DNA of 64,000 nt from Nitrospirillum viridazoti CBAmc. GTDB lineage: Bacteria > Pseudomonadota > Alphaproteobacteria > Azospirillales > Azospirillaceae. Position numbers and translations under genes: made by a program. The notes under the pieces were generated by a model that had not been told where the DNA came from, did not search any database, and saw nothing but the letters and a program-made list of their open reading frames with translations. The stretch is from NCBI RefSeq assembly GCF_000730165.1, contig NZ_CP022112.1, forward strand, positions 1,466,001-1,530,000. The letters run 5' to 3'. Every line of letters starts with the position of its first letter. Positions within the stretch are counted from its first letter, which is position 1. This document shows positions 1-8,835 of the stretch, piece by piece.

Positions 1-745
1 CCAAGTCCATGCCGTCCTCGGCCGGCAGGCGGGCCGCCGCCGGCTGGTGCGGCATGACGCCGAAGCAGGGCCAGCTGGTGCGGGCCTCGATCTCCGTCAC
101 GCCCTTTTCGAACAGGCGGACGTCGCCGCGGAACTTGTTGATGAGGAAGCCGCGGATCTGGGCGCGATCCTCCACGTCCAGCACGCGATGGGTGCCCACC
201 AGGCTGGCGATGACGCCGCCCCGGTCGATGTCGCCGGCCAATACCACCGGCACGCCGGCCGCACGGGCGAAGCCCATGTTGGCGATGTCGCCGGCGCGCA
301 GGTTGGTTTCCGCCGGGCTGCCCGCCCCCTCCACCACCACCAGGTCGCACTCCCCCCGCAGGCGGTGGAAGCTTTCCAGCACGGCCGGCAGCAGTTCGCC
401 CTTGCGGCGCTGATAGGCCGAGGCCTCGGCATTGCCCAACACGCGCCCGCGCAGCACCAGTTGCGCGCCCACGTCCGTCTGCGGCTTCAGCAGCACCGGG
501 TTCATGTCCACCGAGGGTGCCAGACCGCAGGCGCGGGCCTGCAGCGCCTGGGCGCGGCCGATCTCCCCCCCGTCCGGCGTCACGGCGGCGTTGTTGGACA
601 TGTTCTGCGGCTTGAACGGGCGCACCCGCAGGCCGCGCCGCGTGTAGGCCCGGGCCAATGCCGCCACCAGCAGCGACTTGCCCACGTCCGAACCGGTGCC
701 CTGGATCATCAGGGCGCGGGCGCCCCCGGCGGTACGGTCGGCCAT
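1..745 (-). CDS. cobQ: Cobyric acid synthase CobQ (partial, C-terminal part outside the window)
   Basis: Glutamine-dependent amidation of adenosylcobyrinic acid a,c-diamide to adenosylcobyric acid in cobalamin synthesis. The visible 248 residues begin [20 protein letters not shown] and carry the dethiobiotin-synthetase-like N-terminal domain: P-loop GTGSDVGKS near residue 17, the KPQNMSNNA block, and [10 protein letters not shown]. The family is about 480 residues, so the glutaminase half lies beyond base 1. The ATG overlaps the cobO stop by one base (TGATG), indicating translational coupling. It belongs to the riboswitch-controlled cob operon. Family assignment is secure; the cut is caused by the window edge. 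Confidence 0.93.
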   Translation of the reverse strand, partial: MADRTAGGARALMIQGTGSDVGKSLLVAALARAYTRRGLRVRPFKPQNMSNNAAVTPDGGEIGRAQALQARACGLAPSVDMNPVLLKPQTDVGAQLVLRGRVLGNAEASAYQRRKGELLPAVLESFHRLRGECDLVVVEGAGSPAETNLRAGDIANMGFARAAGVPVVLAGDIDRGGVIASLVGTHRVLDVEDRAQIRGFLINKFRGDVRLFEKGVTEIEARTSWPCFGVMPHQPAAARLPAEDGMDL

Positions 746-1365
746 CAGAAGTCGATCCCGCGCTGCGCCTTGATCCCGGCCTGGAAGGGATGCTTCACCG
801 CCTGGAACTCCGTCACCAGATCGGCGGCCTCGATGATCTCGGGCTTGGCGTTGCGGCCGGTGACCAGGACATGGGTGTCGGGCAGGCGGGCGTTCAGCCC
901 GGCCAGCACCTCGGCCACATCCAGGTAGCCGTAGCGCAGCACGATGTTGATCTCGTCCAGCACCACCAGGTGGTACTGCGGGTCGGCCAGCATGCGGCGG
1001 CCCAGCTCCCACGCGCGGACGGCGGCGGCGATGTCACGCTCCTTGTCCTGGGTGTCCCAGGTGAAGCCCTCACCCATCACATGGTGGTCGATCAGGTCGG
1101 AAAAGCGCGTCAGCGCCGTCTGCTCCCCCGTCGCCCAATTGCCCTTCACGAACTGGATGAATCCCACCCGCAGGCCATAACCGGCGGTGCGCAGCATCAT
1201 GCCCAGCGCCGCCGTGGTCTTGCCCTTGCCGGGGCCCGTGTGAACCATCAGCAGGCCCTTCTCCCGCGTGGCCTGCGCCACACGCGCGTCCTGCACGGCC
1301 TTGCGCTTCTGCATCTTCTCGCGATGGCGGGCGGCTTCGTCGTCCGGGGACTCAAGATCGGCCAT
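745..1365 (-). CDS. cobO: Cob(I)yrinic acid a,c-diamide adenosyltransferase CobO
   Basis: Transfers the 5'-deoxyadenosyl group of ATP to the corrinoid cobalt. The 206-residue length is normal for the CobA/CobO/BtuR family. Visible features are the basic N-terminal segment, the P-loop [14 protein letters not shown] near residues 42-55, the FVKGNW block near 72, VVLDEIN near 134 and the C-terminal [20 protein letters not shown] signature that closes most members. It lies 18 bp downstream of cobU and overlaps cobQ, so the three genes are one transcript under the upstream cobalamin riboswitch. Confidence 0.95.
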   Translation of the reverse strand: MADLESPDDEAARHREKMQKRKAVQDARVAQATREKGLLMVHTGPGKGKTTAALGMMLRTAGYGLRVGFIQFVKGNWATGEQTALTRFSDLIDHHVMGEGFTWDTQDKERDIAAAVRAWELGRRMLADPQYHLVVLDEINIVLRYGYLDVAEVLAGLNARLPDTHVLVTGRNAKPEIIEAADLVTEFQAVKHPFQAGIKAQRGIDF

Positions 1366-1383
1366 GGCTATCTCCTTCCGCTC

Positions 1384-1908
1384 TTATTTCACTTTCAGGG
1401 GCAGGCCCGCCACCGTCAGGAACACCTGCGACGCCGTGGCCGCCAGGCGCTGGTGCAGGCGGCCGGCATGGTCGCGGAAGGCGCGGGCCAGCGCGTTCTC
1501 GGGCACGATCCCCATGCCCACCTCATTCCCCACCAGGACGGTGGCGCCGGTGCGGGCGGCCAGCGCCGCCTCCAGCGCGGCGACGGCGGCGGCCACGTCC
1601 CGGTCGGCCAGCATGACGTTGGTCAGCCATAGCGTCAGGCAATCGACCAGAACCGGCCCATCGCCGGCGGCGGCCAGCGCGCCGGCAAGGTCCAGCAGCA
1701 CCTCCACCGTCGTCCAGCCGGGCACCCGCTCGGCCTGGTGGCGGCCGATGCGGTCGCGCATTTCGTCATCCCAGGCCTGGGCGGTGGCGATATAGGTCCA
1801 GGGGCCCGGCAGGGCGGTCACCAGCCCTTCGGCGAAGCGGCTTTTGCCGGAGCGGGCGCCGCCCAGGACCAGGGTGACGCCGGGGACGGCCGTGTGCTCG
1901 TGCGTCAT
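1384..1908 (-). CDS. cobU: Bifunctional adenosylcobinamide kinase / adenosylcobinamide-phosphate guanylyltransferase
   Basis: CobU/CobP phosphorylates adenosylcobinamide and then attaches GMP, feeding nucleotide-loop assembly. The 174 residues match the family length. Motifs seen: P-loop LVLGGARSGKSRFAE near residues 13-27, YIATAQAWDDEM, the guanylylation-site region RIGRHQAER (His), VLVDCLTLWLTN and VGNEVGMGIVPENALAR. It is the first gene after the cobalamin riboswitch, which starts about 175 bp upstream on the same strand. It is named cobU here; alphaproteobacterial orthologues are also called cobP. Confidence 0.95.
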   Translation of the reverse strand: MTHEHTAVPGVTLVLGGARSGKSRFAEGLVTALPGPWTYIATAQAWDDEMRDRIGRHQAERVPGWTTVEVLLDLAGALAAAGDGPVLVDCLTLWLTNVMLADRDVAAAVAALEAALAARTGATVLVGNEVGMGIVPENALARAFRDHAGRLHQRLAATASQVFLTVAGLPLKVK

Positions 1909-2082
1909 CAGTCAGTTCCATCCCACCCGGTCTCACGCACCGGTGGTACCAGAGGCCAAGACCGGCCGGAAGGATGGGATAGTCTTTCGACGAGACCGGA
2001 GGCCCACGGGACCCCTGGGGCCCGCATCACCGCTGACCGGTTCCGCCGGGACACCCCGCCCCCGCGACCACGCGCAATGCCG

Positions 2083-2290
2083 CCGGCGGCAGGTCTCCTG
2101 GCTCACGGGTCAGGGCGCCGGCCCGGCCTTCCCAGGTTCCGTTGGAAACCCAGTGGCACTTCCCCGTGCGGCGGGGTGGGCGGCGCTCACCGTTCACAGT
2201 TGCGGGGGCAGCCATGGAGTCGGATGCCCCGCATCCTCACCACGTTCCCTTTTCATCCACAGGCGGGCCTGTGGAACCGTCGGCGACGGC
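2083..2290 (-). promoter_or_regulatory. Cobalamin riboswitch (minus strand, leader of the cob operon)
   Basis: Read on the minus strand the segment shows the conserved blocks of the cobalamin aptamer in order: a GGGAACGTGGTGAGG block (about 2236-2250), GCTGCCCCCGCAACTGTGA (about 2196-2214), the B12-box core GCCACTGGGTTTCC (about 2141-2156), and the closing GAGCCAGGAGACCTGCC (about 2088-2104). The 1909-2082 stretch before cobU would be the expression platform. It can fold a long hairpin pairing ATCCC and CCGGTCT with AGACCGG and GGGAT (about 1919-1982). Adenosylcobalamin binding normally represses such operons. The outer limits are approximate. Confidence 0.93.
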
Positions 2291-2418
2291 AGCCTTACGG
2301 CAATCGCTCGTGCCGGGCAAGGGCAGCGTCGCGACATTTTATCGTAAATGGGCAACGGCCAGGCCTTGGCACTTGACCTTGAGCGCAAAGGTGTTAGGCA
2401 TAGACCATAGAGCCTATT

Positions 2419-2433
2419 ACCTATGAGATAGGT
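2419..2433. promoter_or_regulatory. Short palindrome upstream of the GT87 gene
   Basis: ACCTAT-GAG-ATAGGT is a perfect inverted repeat with 6-bp arms ending 11 bp before the start codon at 2445. It lies between the divergent cob operon leader and the glycosyltransferase gene. A TTGACC hexamer sits at 2373-2378. The size and position fit a repressor site, but no cognate regulator is next to it. Confidence 0.3.
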
Positions 2434-2444
2434 TATCCCGCAAC

Positions 2445-3689
2445 ATGGTTCGTCCGCCACTTCCTTCCCTGGCCCGCCCGCTGGTGTTCGGCCTGGCCCT
2501 CTGGGCGATCGCCTTGGTGGCGATCGAGGCGCAGGTGATTAGTGGACGGTTCGTTTCTGAATTCCACATCTATGCCAAGGCCACCTGGGCCTGGTGGCGG
2601 GGCGCTGAGATTTACGAGGATGGCATCAACGGCTTCCTCTACCTGCCGTCCAGCGCCGTGCTGTTCACCCCCTGGGCCTATCTGCCGCCCCTGCTGGGGG
2701 ATGCCCTATGGCGCCTGAGCCTGCTGGCGGTGTGCTGGTGGGGGGTAGCCCGGCTGTGCCGCCTGCTGGCGCCGGTGGACTCCCCAGGGGCGGACTACCC
2801 AGGGGCGGACTGCCCGGGTACGGATTGGCAACGGCTGTTCGGTGTCGCCCTGCTGGCGGCGCTGCCCATTGGCGTGGTGGATCTGCGCGGCGCCCAGACG
2901 GAATTCCTGATGCTGGGCCTGATGCTGGCCGGCCTGGCCGACGTGGCGGAAGGCCGGTGGCGCCGTGCCGCCTTCCTGCTGGTGCTGGCCGGCGCGTTCA
3001 AGCCCCAGGCACTGGCCCTGGTCATGCTGGCCTTCGCCCTGTGGCCCCGCTTGCGCCTGTCCCTGGCGCTGTGGCTAGTGGCGGCCCTGGCCCTGCCCCT
3101 GGCGCACTGGGACCCCGGCTACGCCCTGGGCGAATATGGCCAGCTGGTGCGCAAGACCATGAGCAGCGCCAACCCCGGCGGCGGCGTCTGGCACGATTTC
3201 GCCAATGGCCTGGCCACGCTGGGCCTGCCGCTGGACCTGATGGCGCAGACCGTCATCCGCGCCCTGGCCGGCGTCGCCGTGCTGATCCTGGCACGCGGCG
3301 CCGTCAGCCGCCTGCCGGCCCCCAAGGCCGCCGCCACTGTCGCGGCGTTGATGGTGACCTATCTGCTGCTGTTCAACCCGCGTACGGTCCTTGGCCATTT
3401 CGGGGACATGGCGCTGGTCGCTGGCGCCCTGGCGGGCTGGGAATTCCATATCCGCCGCAACCGCGCGCTGGGCTGGGTACTGGTGCTGCTGTGCTTCGCG
3501 CTGACCACCCACGTCTGGACGCGGGGCCTACACCTGGCCACCGCCACGTGGTTCAAGCCGCTGCTGGCGTGCGGATTCGGCTTGTATGTCGTGGTCCGCT
3601 GGGTACCTTCCCTGTCCGACCGGACCGTCGCGGGCCGCCAGGATGCCACCCAGGATGCACCGAGGGAGAGCTTGGCAATTCAAGGTTAG
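2445..3689 (+). CDS. GT87-family (DUF2029) membrane glycosyltransferase
   Basis: A 414-residue polytopic protein with about nine or ten hydrophobic segments. The N-terminal region reads FHIYAKATWAWWRGAEIYEDG followed by FLYLPSSAVLFTPWAYLPP, and a central block reads FLMLGLMLAGLADVAEGRWRRAA then AGAFKPQ. These are typical of the polyprenyl-phosphate-mannose-dependent GT87/DUF2029 family. The acceptor cannot be read from sequence. The ATG at 2445 has no clear Shine-Dalgarno. Residues 112-126 are a triplicated DxPGA loop encoded by a 15-bp tandem repeat. It is divergent from the cob operon and separated by 230 bp from the RND gene. Confidence 0.75.
   Translation: MVRPPLPSLARPLVFGLALWAIALVAIEAQVISGRFVSEFHIYAKATWAWWRGAEIYEDGINGFLYLPSSAVLFTPWAYLPPLLGDALWRLSLLAVCWWGVARLCRLLAPVDSPGADYPGADCPGTDWQRLFGVALLAALPIGVVDLRGAQTEFLMLGLMLAGLADVAEGRWRRAAFLLVLAGAFKPQALALVMLAFALWPRLRLSLALWLVAALALPLAHWDPGYALGEYGQLVRKTMSSANPGGGVWHDFANGLATLGLPLDLMAQTVIRALAGVAVLILARGAVSRLPAPKAAATVAALMVTYLLLFNPRTVLGHFGDMALVAGALAGWEFHIRRNRALGWVLVLLCFALTTHVWTRGLHLATATWFKPLLACGFGLYVVVRWVPSLSDRTVAGRQDATQDAPRESLAIQG
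2778..2822 (+). repeat. Three 15-bp in-frame tandem repeats inside the GT87 gene
   Basis: Units GACTCCCCAGGGGCG, GACTACCCAGGGGCG and GACTGCCCGGGTACG follow one another in frame (codons 112-126, DSPGA/DYPGA/DCPGT). The first two differ at one base. They fall in a hydrophilic loop between membrane segments, so copy-number change would alter loop length without breaking the frame. Confidence 0.8.
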
Positions 3690-3919
3690 CCGCCTTTACA
3701 TTCCCCTTCGCCGACAGATGCAGTGACGCAGGCCACAGTTTTGCGATTTGGCGGCGATTGGTCGCGGCATGCCTAAATTCGAACCGTTGCGTATCGAAGT
3801 AGGTTCCCCTTAACCGTCAAGCGCGTTAATTGTTTTGGGCTGTGCCGGGCGGGGGGCGACCTCGGCCCCTGGGTGTAGCGTTGCATTTTTCCGCATCGCA
3901 TTGCCGGAGCCCCGCCCCC

Positions 3920-6900
3920 ATGTGGATCGTCGCCTACGCCCTGAGGCGTCCCTATAGTTTCGCCGTGCTGGCCGGCCTGATCACGCTGCTGGGCGTGCTG
4001 AGCCTGTTCCGGATGCCCACGGACATCTTCCCCGAGGTGGAGATCCCCACAGTCACCGTGGTGTGGAGCTACTCGGGCCTGGACGCGCAGGAGATGACGG
4101 GCAAGATCACCGCCTTTGGTGAGCTGGCCATCATCAATACCGCCGACAACGTGGCGGAGGTGGAATCCGAGACGTCCAACGGCGTGGGCATCATCCGCAC
4201 CACCTTCCAGCCGGGCGTGAACATCGACCTGGCCATCTCGCAGATCTCCGCCATCTGCCAGACCATCCTGAAGCGCATGCCCACGGGCACGCAGCCGCCG
4301 CTGATCGTGCAGTACAGCCGGTCCTCCGTGCCCATCCTGCAGCTGGCCCTGTCGTCCGACACCATGTCGGAGGCGCAGCTGTACGACTATGGCCGCATCA
4401 CCATCCGGTCGCAGATCAGCGACATCCCCGGCATGCGCCTGCCCCTGCCCTACGGCGGCAACGCGCGCCAGATCATGGTCGACATCGACCCGGACAAGCT
4501 GCGCAGCTACGGCCTGACCCCCAATGACGTCAATAAGGCCATCACCGCCCAGAACCTGAACCTGCCGTCCGGCACCGCCAAGATCGGCGACACCGAATAC
4601 CAGGTGGGCCTCAACAGCTCGCCCATCGCCGTCGACACCTTCAACGACATCCCCCTGCGCGACGTGAACGGCCGCACCGTGTTCATGCGCGACGTGGCCA
4701 ATGTTCGCGACGGCGCCGCCGTGCAGACCAACGTGGTGCACGCCGACGGCCAGCCCGCCGTGCTGCTGACCATCATGAAGCTGGGCGGCGCCAGCACCCT
4801 GGCGGTGGTGGACGAGGTCATGCGCCGCCTGCCGGACATCCGCAAGGCGGCACCCGAGGGCATGCGCATCCAGCCGCTGTTCGACCAGACCACCTTCATC
4901 AAGCACGCCATGGAAGGCATTCAGCACGAGGGCCTGATCGTCGGCGCGCTGGTGGCCATCCTGATCCTGCTGTTCCTGGGTGGTTGGCGCAGCACGGCCA
5001 TCGTGCTGACCTCCATCCCGCTGTCCATCCTGACGGCCGTGGCCGTGCTGTCCATGGCCGGCCACACCTTGAACGTGATGACTCTGGGCGGCCTGGCGCT
5101 GGCCATCGGCATCCTGGTGGACGACGGCACCGTGGCCATCGAGAACATCCACCGCCACATCGGCATGGGCAAGCCGCTGCGCCAGGCCATCCTGGAAGGC
5201 TCGGACGAGGTGGCCTTCCCGGCCCTGGTCTCGACGCTGTGCATCTGTATCGTGTTCGTGCCCATCTTCTTCTTGCACGGCATCGCCAAGTACCTGTTCT
5301 CGCCCCTGGCGCTGGCCGTCATCTCCTCCATGCTGATGAGCTACGTGCTGTCGCGTACCCTGGTCCCGGCCATGGCTGCCTGGCTGCTGCCGGCGGAACT
5401 GCGCGGCCACGGCCATGGCGAGGAGGGCAACCACGGCCATGTGGCGCCCCCGACCGGCGTGGCCGGTGCCTGGGCGCGCTTCCATGCCGGGTTCGAGCGC
5501 GGCTTCGAGGGCCTGCGCCAGCGGTACCTGAGGGTGCTGGGCGGCGGCCTGTCACGGCCGTGGATGGTAACCGGTTTCGCTGTGGTGCTGCTGGTGTGCG
5601 CCGCCGCCACCATCCCCTTCGTCGGCACCAACTTCTTCCCCGAGGTCGATGCCGGCCAGTTCCGCCTGCACGTCCGCACCCCCGCCGGCACCCGGCTGGA
5701 GGAGGCGTCGCGGCAGTTCGGCGCCATCGAGCGGTCCATCCGCAAGATCATCCCGCCGGAGGAACTGGGCCTGATCATCGACAACATCGGCCTGCCCGAC
5801 CCGGTGAACCTGGGCCTGACCGACAGCGTCACCGTCAGCTCCGCCGACGGTGAAATCCTGGGCGCCCTGACCGAGAAGCGGTCGCGGCCCACCCATGAGT
5901 ATGTCGAGCAGATCCGCGCCATGGTGGCCAAGGATTTCCCGGGCGTTGAAATCTTCCAGAAGCCCGGCGACATCACCAGCCAGATCCTGAACGGCGCCGT
6001 GCCCACCCCCATCGACATCCGCATCATCGGCACGGCCCGCGGGCCCAACGCCCTGATCGCGGAAGACCTGCGCCAGCGCTTCAAGAACATCCCCGGCCTG
6101 GTGGACGTGACGCTGCGCCAGGTGACGGCCACGCCGGCCTACCGCATCGAGGTCGACCGGGCCCGCGCCGCCGAGCTGGGCCTGACCCAGAACGACGTGG
6201 CGCAGGAGGTGCTGGTGTCGCTGGCGTCCTCCGGCGTGGTCAATCCCAGCTACTGGATGGATGTCAATTCGCTGGTCATCTACCCGGTCGTGGTGCAGTC
6301 GCCGCAGCGCCTGATGGCCTCGGCCGAGGATCTGCTGAACACTCCCATCCATTCCACACGGGTGACCACGCCGGTGCTGCTGCGCAATGTCGCCAAGCTG
6401 GTGCCGACCAAGGTGGCCGCGGACATCAGCCGCACCTCCTTCGCCCCCCGCTACGACGTCATCGCCAACGTCTCCGGCCGTGACCTGGGCTCGGTCGGCC
6501 GCGACATCAAGGCCGCCATCGACGCCGTGCGCCCGCAGCTGAAGCCCGGCAACCGCATCGAGATGGGCGGCCAGATCAAGACCATGGAACAGGCCTACGG
6601 CGACATCGCCGCCGGCATGGCCCTGGCCGTTGTCTTCGTCTACATGCTGATGGTGGTGAACTTCCAGTCGTGGCTGGACCCGCTGATCGTGCTGGGGGCC
6701 ACCCCCGCCGCCATCCTGGGCGGCGCCGTCATGCTGCTGCTGACCGGCACCACCTTCAGCGAACCGGCCCTAATGGGTATGATCATGGTCATTGGTGTCG
6801 CCACCGCCAACAGCGTGCTGATGGTATCCTTCGCCAACCAGCGGCGCGAACAGGGCCTGACACCCCTGGACGCCATGGCGGAGGCAGGCGGCGCCCGCCT

Positions 6901-7135
6901 GCGCCCCGTCATGATGACGGCGCTGGCCATGGTGCTGGGCATGATCCCCATGGCCCTGGCGCTGAGCGAGGGTGGCGAGCAGAACGCCCCCCTGGCCCGC
7001 GCGGTGATGGGCGGGCTGCTGTTCTCGACACCCATGACCCTGCTGGCGGTTCCAGCGTTGTACGTCCTGCTGCATCGCCGGCGCCATGCCGTGCTTGCCA
7101 CCACCACCGTTCCCGCCGGCTCGGCCGCCGAGTGA
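3920..7135 (+). CDS. RND-family efflux permease (inner-membrane pump)
   Basis: A 1071-residue proton-driven efflux pump of the AcrB/MexB superfamily. The N-terminal membrane segment VAYALRRPYSFAVLAGLITLLGVLSLFRMPTD leads into the porter domain. The TM4 proton-relay motif GGLALAIGILVDDGTVAIENIHRH contains the paired Asp. The second half repeats the fold (FFPEVDAGQF then a porter domain, with membrane segments from about residue 895). The chosen ATG at 3920 starts exactly at the conserved N-terminus; an in-frame start at 3830 would add 30 non-conserved residues. The fusion-protein gene follows 13 bp later, the reverse of the usual order, and no outer-membrane channel gene is adjacent. Confidence 0.93.
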   Translation: MWIVAYALRRPYSFAVLAGLITLLGVLSLFRMPTDIFPEVEIPTVTVVWSYSGLDAQEMTGKITAFGELAIINTADNVAEVESETSNGVGIIRTTFQPGVNIDLAISQISAICQTILKRMPTGTQPPLIVQYSRSSVPILQLALSSDTMSEAQLYDYGRITIRSQISDIPGMRLPLPYGGNARQIMVDIDPDKLRSYGLTPNDVNKAITAQNLNLPSGTAKIGDTEYQVGLNSSPIAVDTFNDIPLRDVNGRTVFMRDVANVRDGAAVQTNVVHADGQPAVLLTIMKLGGASTLAVVDEVMRRLPDIRKAAPEGMRIQPLFDQTTFIKHAMEGIQHEGLIVGALVAILILLFLGGWRSTAIVLTSIPLSILTAVAVLSMAGHTLNVMTLGGLALAIGILVDDGTVAIENIHRHIGMGKPLRQAILEGSDEVAFPALVSTLCICIVFVPIFFLHGIAKYLFSPLALAVISSMLMSYVLSRTLVPAMAAWLLPAELRGHGHGEEGNHGHVAPPTGVAGAWARFHAGFERGFEGLRQRYLRVLGGGLSRPWMVTGFAVVLLVCAAATIPFVGTNFFPEVDAGQFRLHVRTPAGTRLEEASRQFGAIERSIRKIIPPEELGLIIDNIGLPDPVNLGLTDSVTVSSADGEILGALTEKRSRPTHEYVEQIRAMVAKDFPGVEIFQKPGDITSQILNGAVPTPIDIRIIGTARGPNALIAEDLRQRFKNIPGLVDVTLRQVTATPAYRIEVDRARAAELGLTQNDVAQEVLVSLASSGVVNPSYWMDVNSLVIYPVVVQSPQRLMASAEDLLNTPIHSTRVTTPVLLRNVAKLVPTKVAADISRTSFAPRYDVIANVSGRDLGSVGRDIKAAIDAVRPQLKPGNRIEMGGQIKTMEQAYGDIAAGMALAVVFVYMLMVVNFQSWLDPLIVLGATPAAILGGAVMLLLTGTTFSEPALMGMIMVIGVATANSVLMVSFANQRREQGLTPLDAMAEAGGARLRPVMMTALAMVLGMIPMALALSEGGEQNAPLARAVMGGLLFSTPMTLLAVPALYVLLHRRRHAVLATTTVPAGSAAE

Positions 7136-7148
7136 TTTTAGGAGTCTG

Positions 7149-8315
7149 ATGATTATGAGCGCCGCCCCTAAGACCACCGTCCGCCGCCGGTCCTGGATGC
7201 TGGGCACCGCCGTCGTGGCCCTGGCCGCCATCGGCCTGGTGTCTGCCCCCCACCTGGCCAGCGGCACCAAGGCCCCGCCGGAAGCCCGGCCGCAAGCCCC
7301 GCTGCAGGTGAAGACCACCAACCCCAAGCCGGTGAAATCGTCCGACGGCCTGCTGCTGCCGGCCCAGACCCAGGCCCTGACGGAATACACCGTCTACGCC
7401 CGCGTCTCCGGCTATATCGGCAAGCGCCTGGTGGACATCGGCGACGTGGTGAAGGCTGGCCAGACCCTGGCCGTCATCGAGGCGCCCGATCAGGACCAGC
7501 AGCTGATGCAGGCCCGCGCCTCGCAGCACCAGGCGGAAGCCAATCTGGCCCTGGCCAAGTCCAACTACAGCCGGTCCAAGTCCCTGCTGGGCGACGGCTG
7601 GGTGACGCGCGAGACCTATGACACGCGCGAGTCCGCCCTGAACGCCGCCCAGGCCGACCTGGAGGCCGCCATCGCCAACGTGAAGCGGCTGGAGCAGCTG
7701 ACCGCCTACAAGACGGTGACGACGGCCATCGACGGCATCATCACCCAGCGCCTGGTGGAACAGGGCGACCTGGTGGTGGCCGACGCCAGCAGCGGCAAGG
7801 CCCTGTACCAGGTGTCGCGCCAGGACCACCTGCGCCTGGTCATCGACGTGCCTCAGGGCCAGGTGCCGGCCGTGGCGGTGGGCGCCGCGGTGGACGCCAG
7901 CTTCGTGGAGTTTCCGGGCCGCCGCTTCCCGGCCAAGGTGGTGCGCATCTCGCACGCGGTGGACAGCACCAGCGGCACCATGCGGGTCGAGGCCGACCTG
8001 CCCAACCCCGACCTGACCATCCCGGCCGGCATGCGCGGCAACGCCCATTTCCCCGAGGCCGGTGCTCAGGTGCTGGCCCTGCCGGTGAACACCATCGTCA
8101 CCCGGCCGGAAGGCAAGCGCGTCGCCGTGGTCGATGGCGAGGGCAAGGTACGCTTCCACCCCGTGACCCTGGGCCGTGAATTCAACACCACGGTCGAGGT
8201 GGTGGGCGGGGTCAGCGACAAGGATCGCGTCGTGCTGAACCCCAACACCATGCTGAATGACGGCGACGCCGTGACGGTGGCGGAAGACGCCCCCAAGGAC
8301 GGCACGGCGAAGTAA
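7149..8315 (+). CDS. RND periplasmic membrane-fusion (adaptor) protein, HlyD/AcrA family
   Basis: A 388-residue adaptor for the pump encoded just upstream. There is an N-terminal membrane anchor (SWMLGTAVVALAAIGLVSA), a barrel-sandwich half YTVYARVSGYIGKRLVDIGDVVKAGQTLAVIEAPD, a coiled-coil hairpin (about residues 110-190), a second half-motif AIDGIITQRLVEQGDLV, and a beta-barrel/membrane-proximal C-terminus. AGGAG at 7140-7144 precedes ATG 7149 by 4 nt; ATG 7155, two codons in, is an alternative with a 10-nt spacer. The gene ends at a strong terminator. Confidence 0.92.
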   Translation: MIMSAAPKTTVRRRSWMLGTAVVALAAIGLVSAPHLASGTKAPPEARPQAPLQVKTTNPKPVKSSDGLLLPAQTQALTEYTVYARVSGYIGKRLVDIGDVVKAGQTLAVIEAPDQDQQLMQARASQHQAEANLALAKSNYSRSKSLLGDGWVTRETYDTRESALNAAQADLEAAIANVKRLEQLTAYKTVTTAIDGIITQRLVEQGDLVVADASSGKALYQVSRQDHLRLVIDVPQGQVPAVAVGAAVDASFVEFPGRRFPAKVVRISHAVDSTSGTMRVEADLPNPDLTIPAGMRGNAHFPEAGAQVLALPVNTIVTRPEGKRVAVVDGEGKVRFHPVTLGREFNTTVEVVGGVSDKDRVVLNPNTMLNDGDAVTVAEDAPKDGTAK

Positions 8316-8328
8316 GGGCCTGGCGTCA

Positions 8329-8372
8329 TCAAAAAAAACAAGCGGCCGCTCCCCCCCAGGAGCGGCCGTTCG
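8329..8372 (+). terminator. Rho-independent-type terminator after the RND pair
   Basis: The stem GCGGCCGCTCC / GGAGCGGCCG around a C-rich loop (about 8342-8366) is preceded by an A-run and followed by TTCGCTTTT. It lies 13-55 bp after the fusion-protein stop codon. The A-run on the 5' side means it may also stop transcription arriving from the opposite strand. Confidence 0.8.
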
Positions 8373-8420
8373 CTTTTGCGCCGGATGGGCCGGCACCTGG
8401 TACAAGCGTAAGGATGAGCC

Positions 8421-8555
8421 TTACCAGGGCTCGCAGCCCTGGCACTCGATCGGGCTGGCCATGGCGACCTTGCGCTCAGCCGTCATGTGGCTGGTGGCAT
8501 AGACGCCGACACCGACCAAAACCAGGCACGCCATAACGATCTTCTTGAAAGACAT
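8421..8555 (-). CDS. Small single-span membrane or secreted peptide (44 residues)
   Basis: Translation MSFKKIVMACLVLVGVGVYATS followed by a short tail ending CQGCEPW. The first 20 residues form a hydrophobic anchor or signal peptide, and the tail carries a CxxC pair. A purine-rich GGGGGAAAA sits just before ATG 8555, which supports this start over an in-frame upstream ATG at 8621. The function is not recognised. It is convergent with the RND operon and separated from it by the terminator. A CxxC tail could bind metal or form a disulfide; that is inference. Confidence 0.55.
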   Translation of the reverse strand: MSFKKIVMACLVLVGVGVYATSHMTAERKVAMASPIECQGCEPW

Positions 8556-8835
8556 GGATTTTCCCCCATCAAAGCGCCGGTCGGGACAATCCCGATGGCA
8601 GGCGAAAGCAGGGGAAAGCAAACCTCGGGCCAGTTTTCAGACCCTCTACCATCAGGACAGTTTTCAGGTCTTGAAACGGCAAGCCATTGTTAATCCGTTA
8701 AGATTTGAGTTATTAGGAAAGTGGCGGCGCAGTCGCGGGCAATATTATTATTGCCGGTGGGCAATAACGTCTCTTGGCGGGTAGGCAGAAATGACCCATC
8801 CTATCGCTCTTTTCCGTCGATTGGGGGCCTGACCC

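Noticed and set aside
3773-5485. 570-codon minus-strand open frame over the first RND permease
   Set aside because: Same artefact: His/Gly/Asp-rich translation opposite a well-conserved pump gene and no ribosome site.
8791-8832. 13-codon ORF (ATGACCCATCC...) before the solute-binding protein as a regulatory leader peptide
   Set aside because: Possible, but no repeated codons or attenuator hairpins are seen next to it; too short to support.
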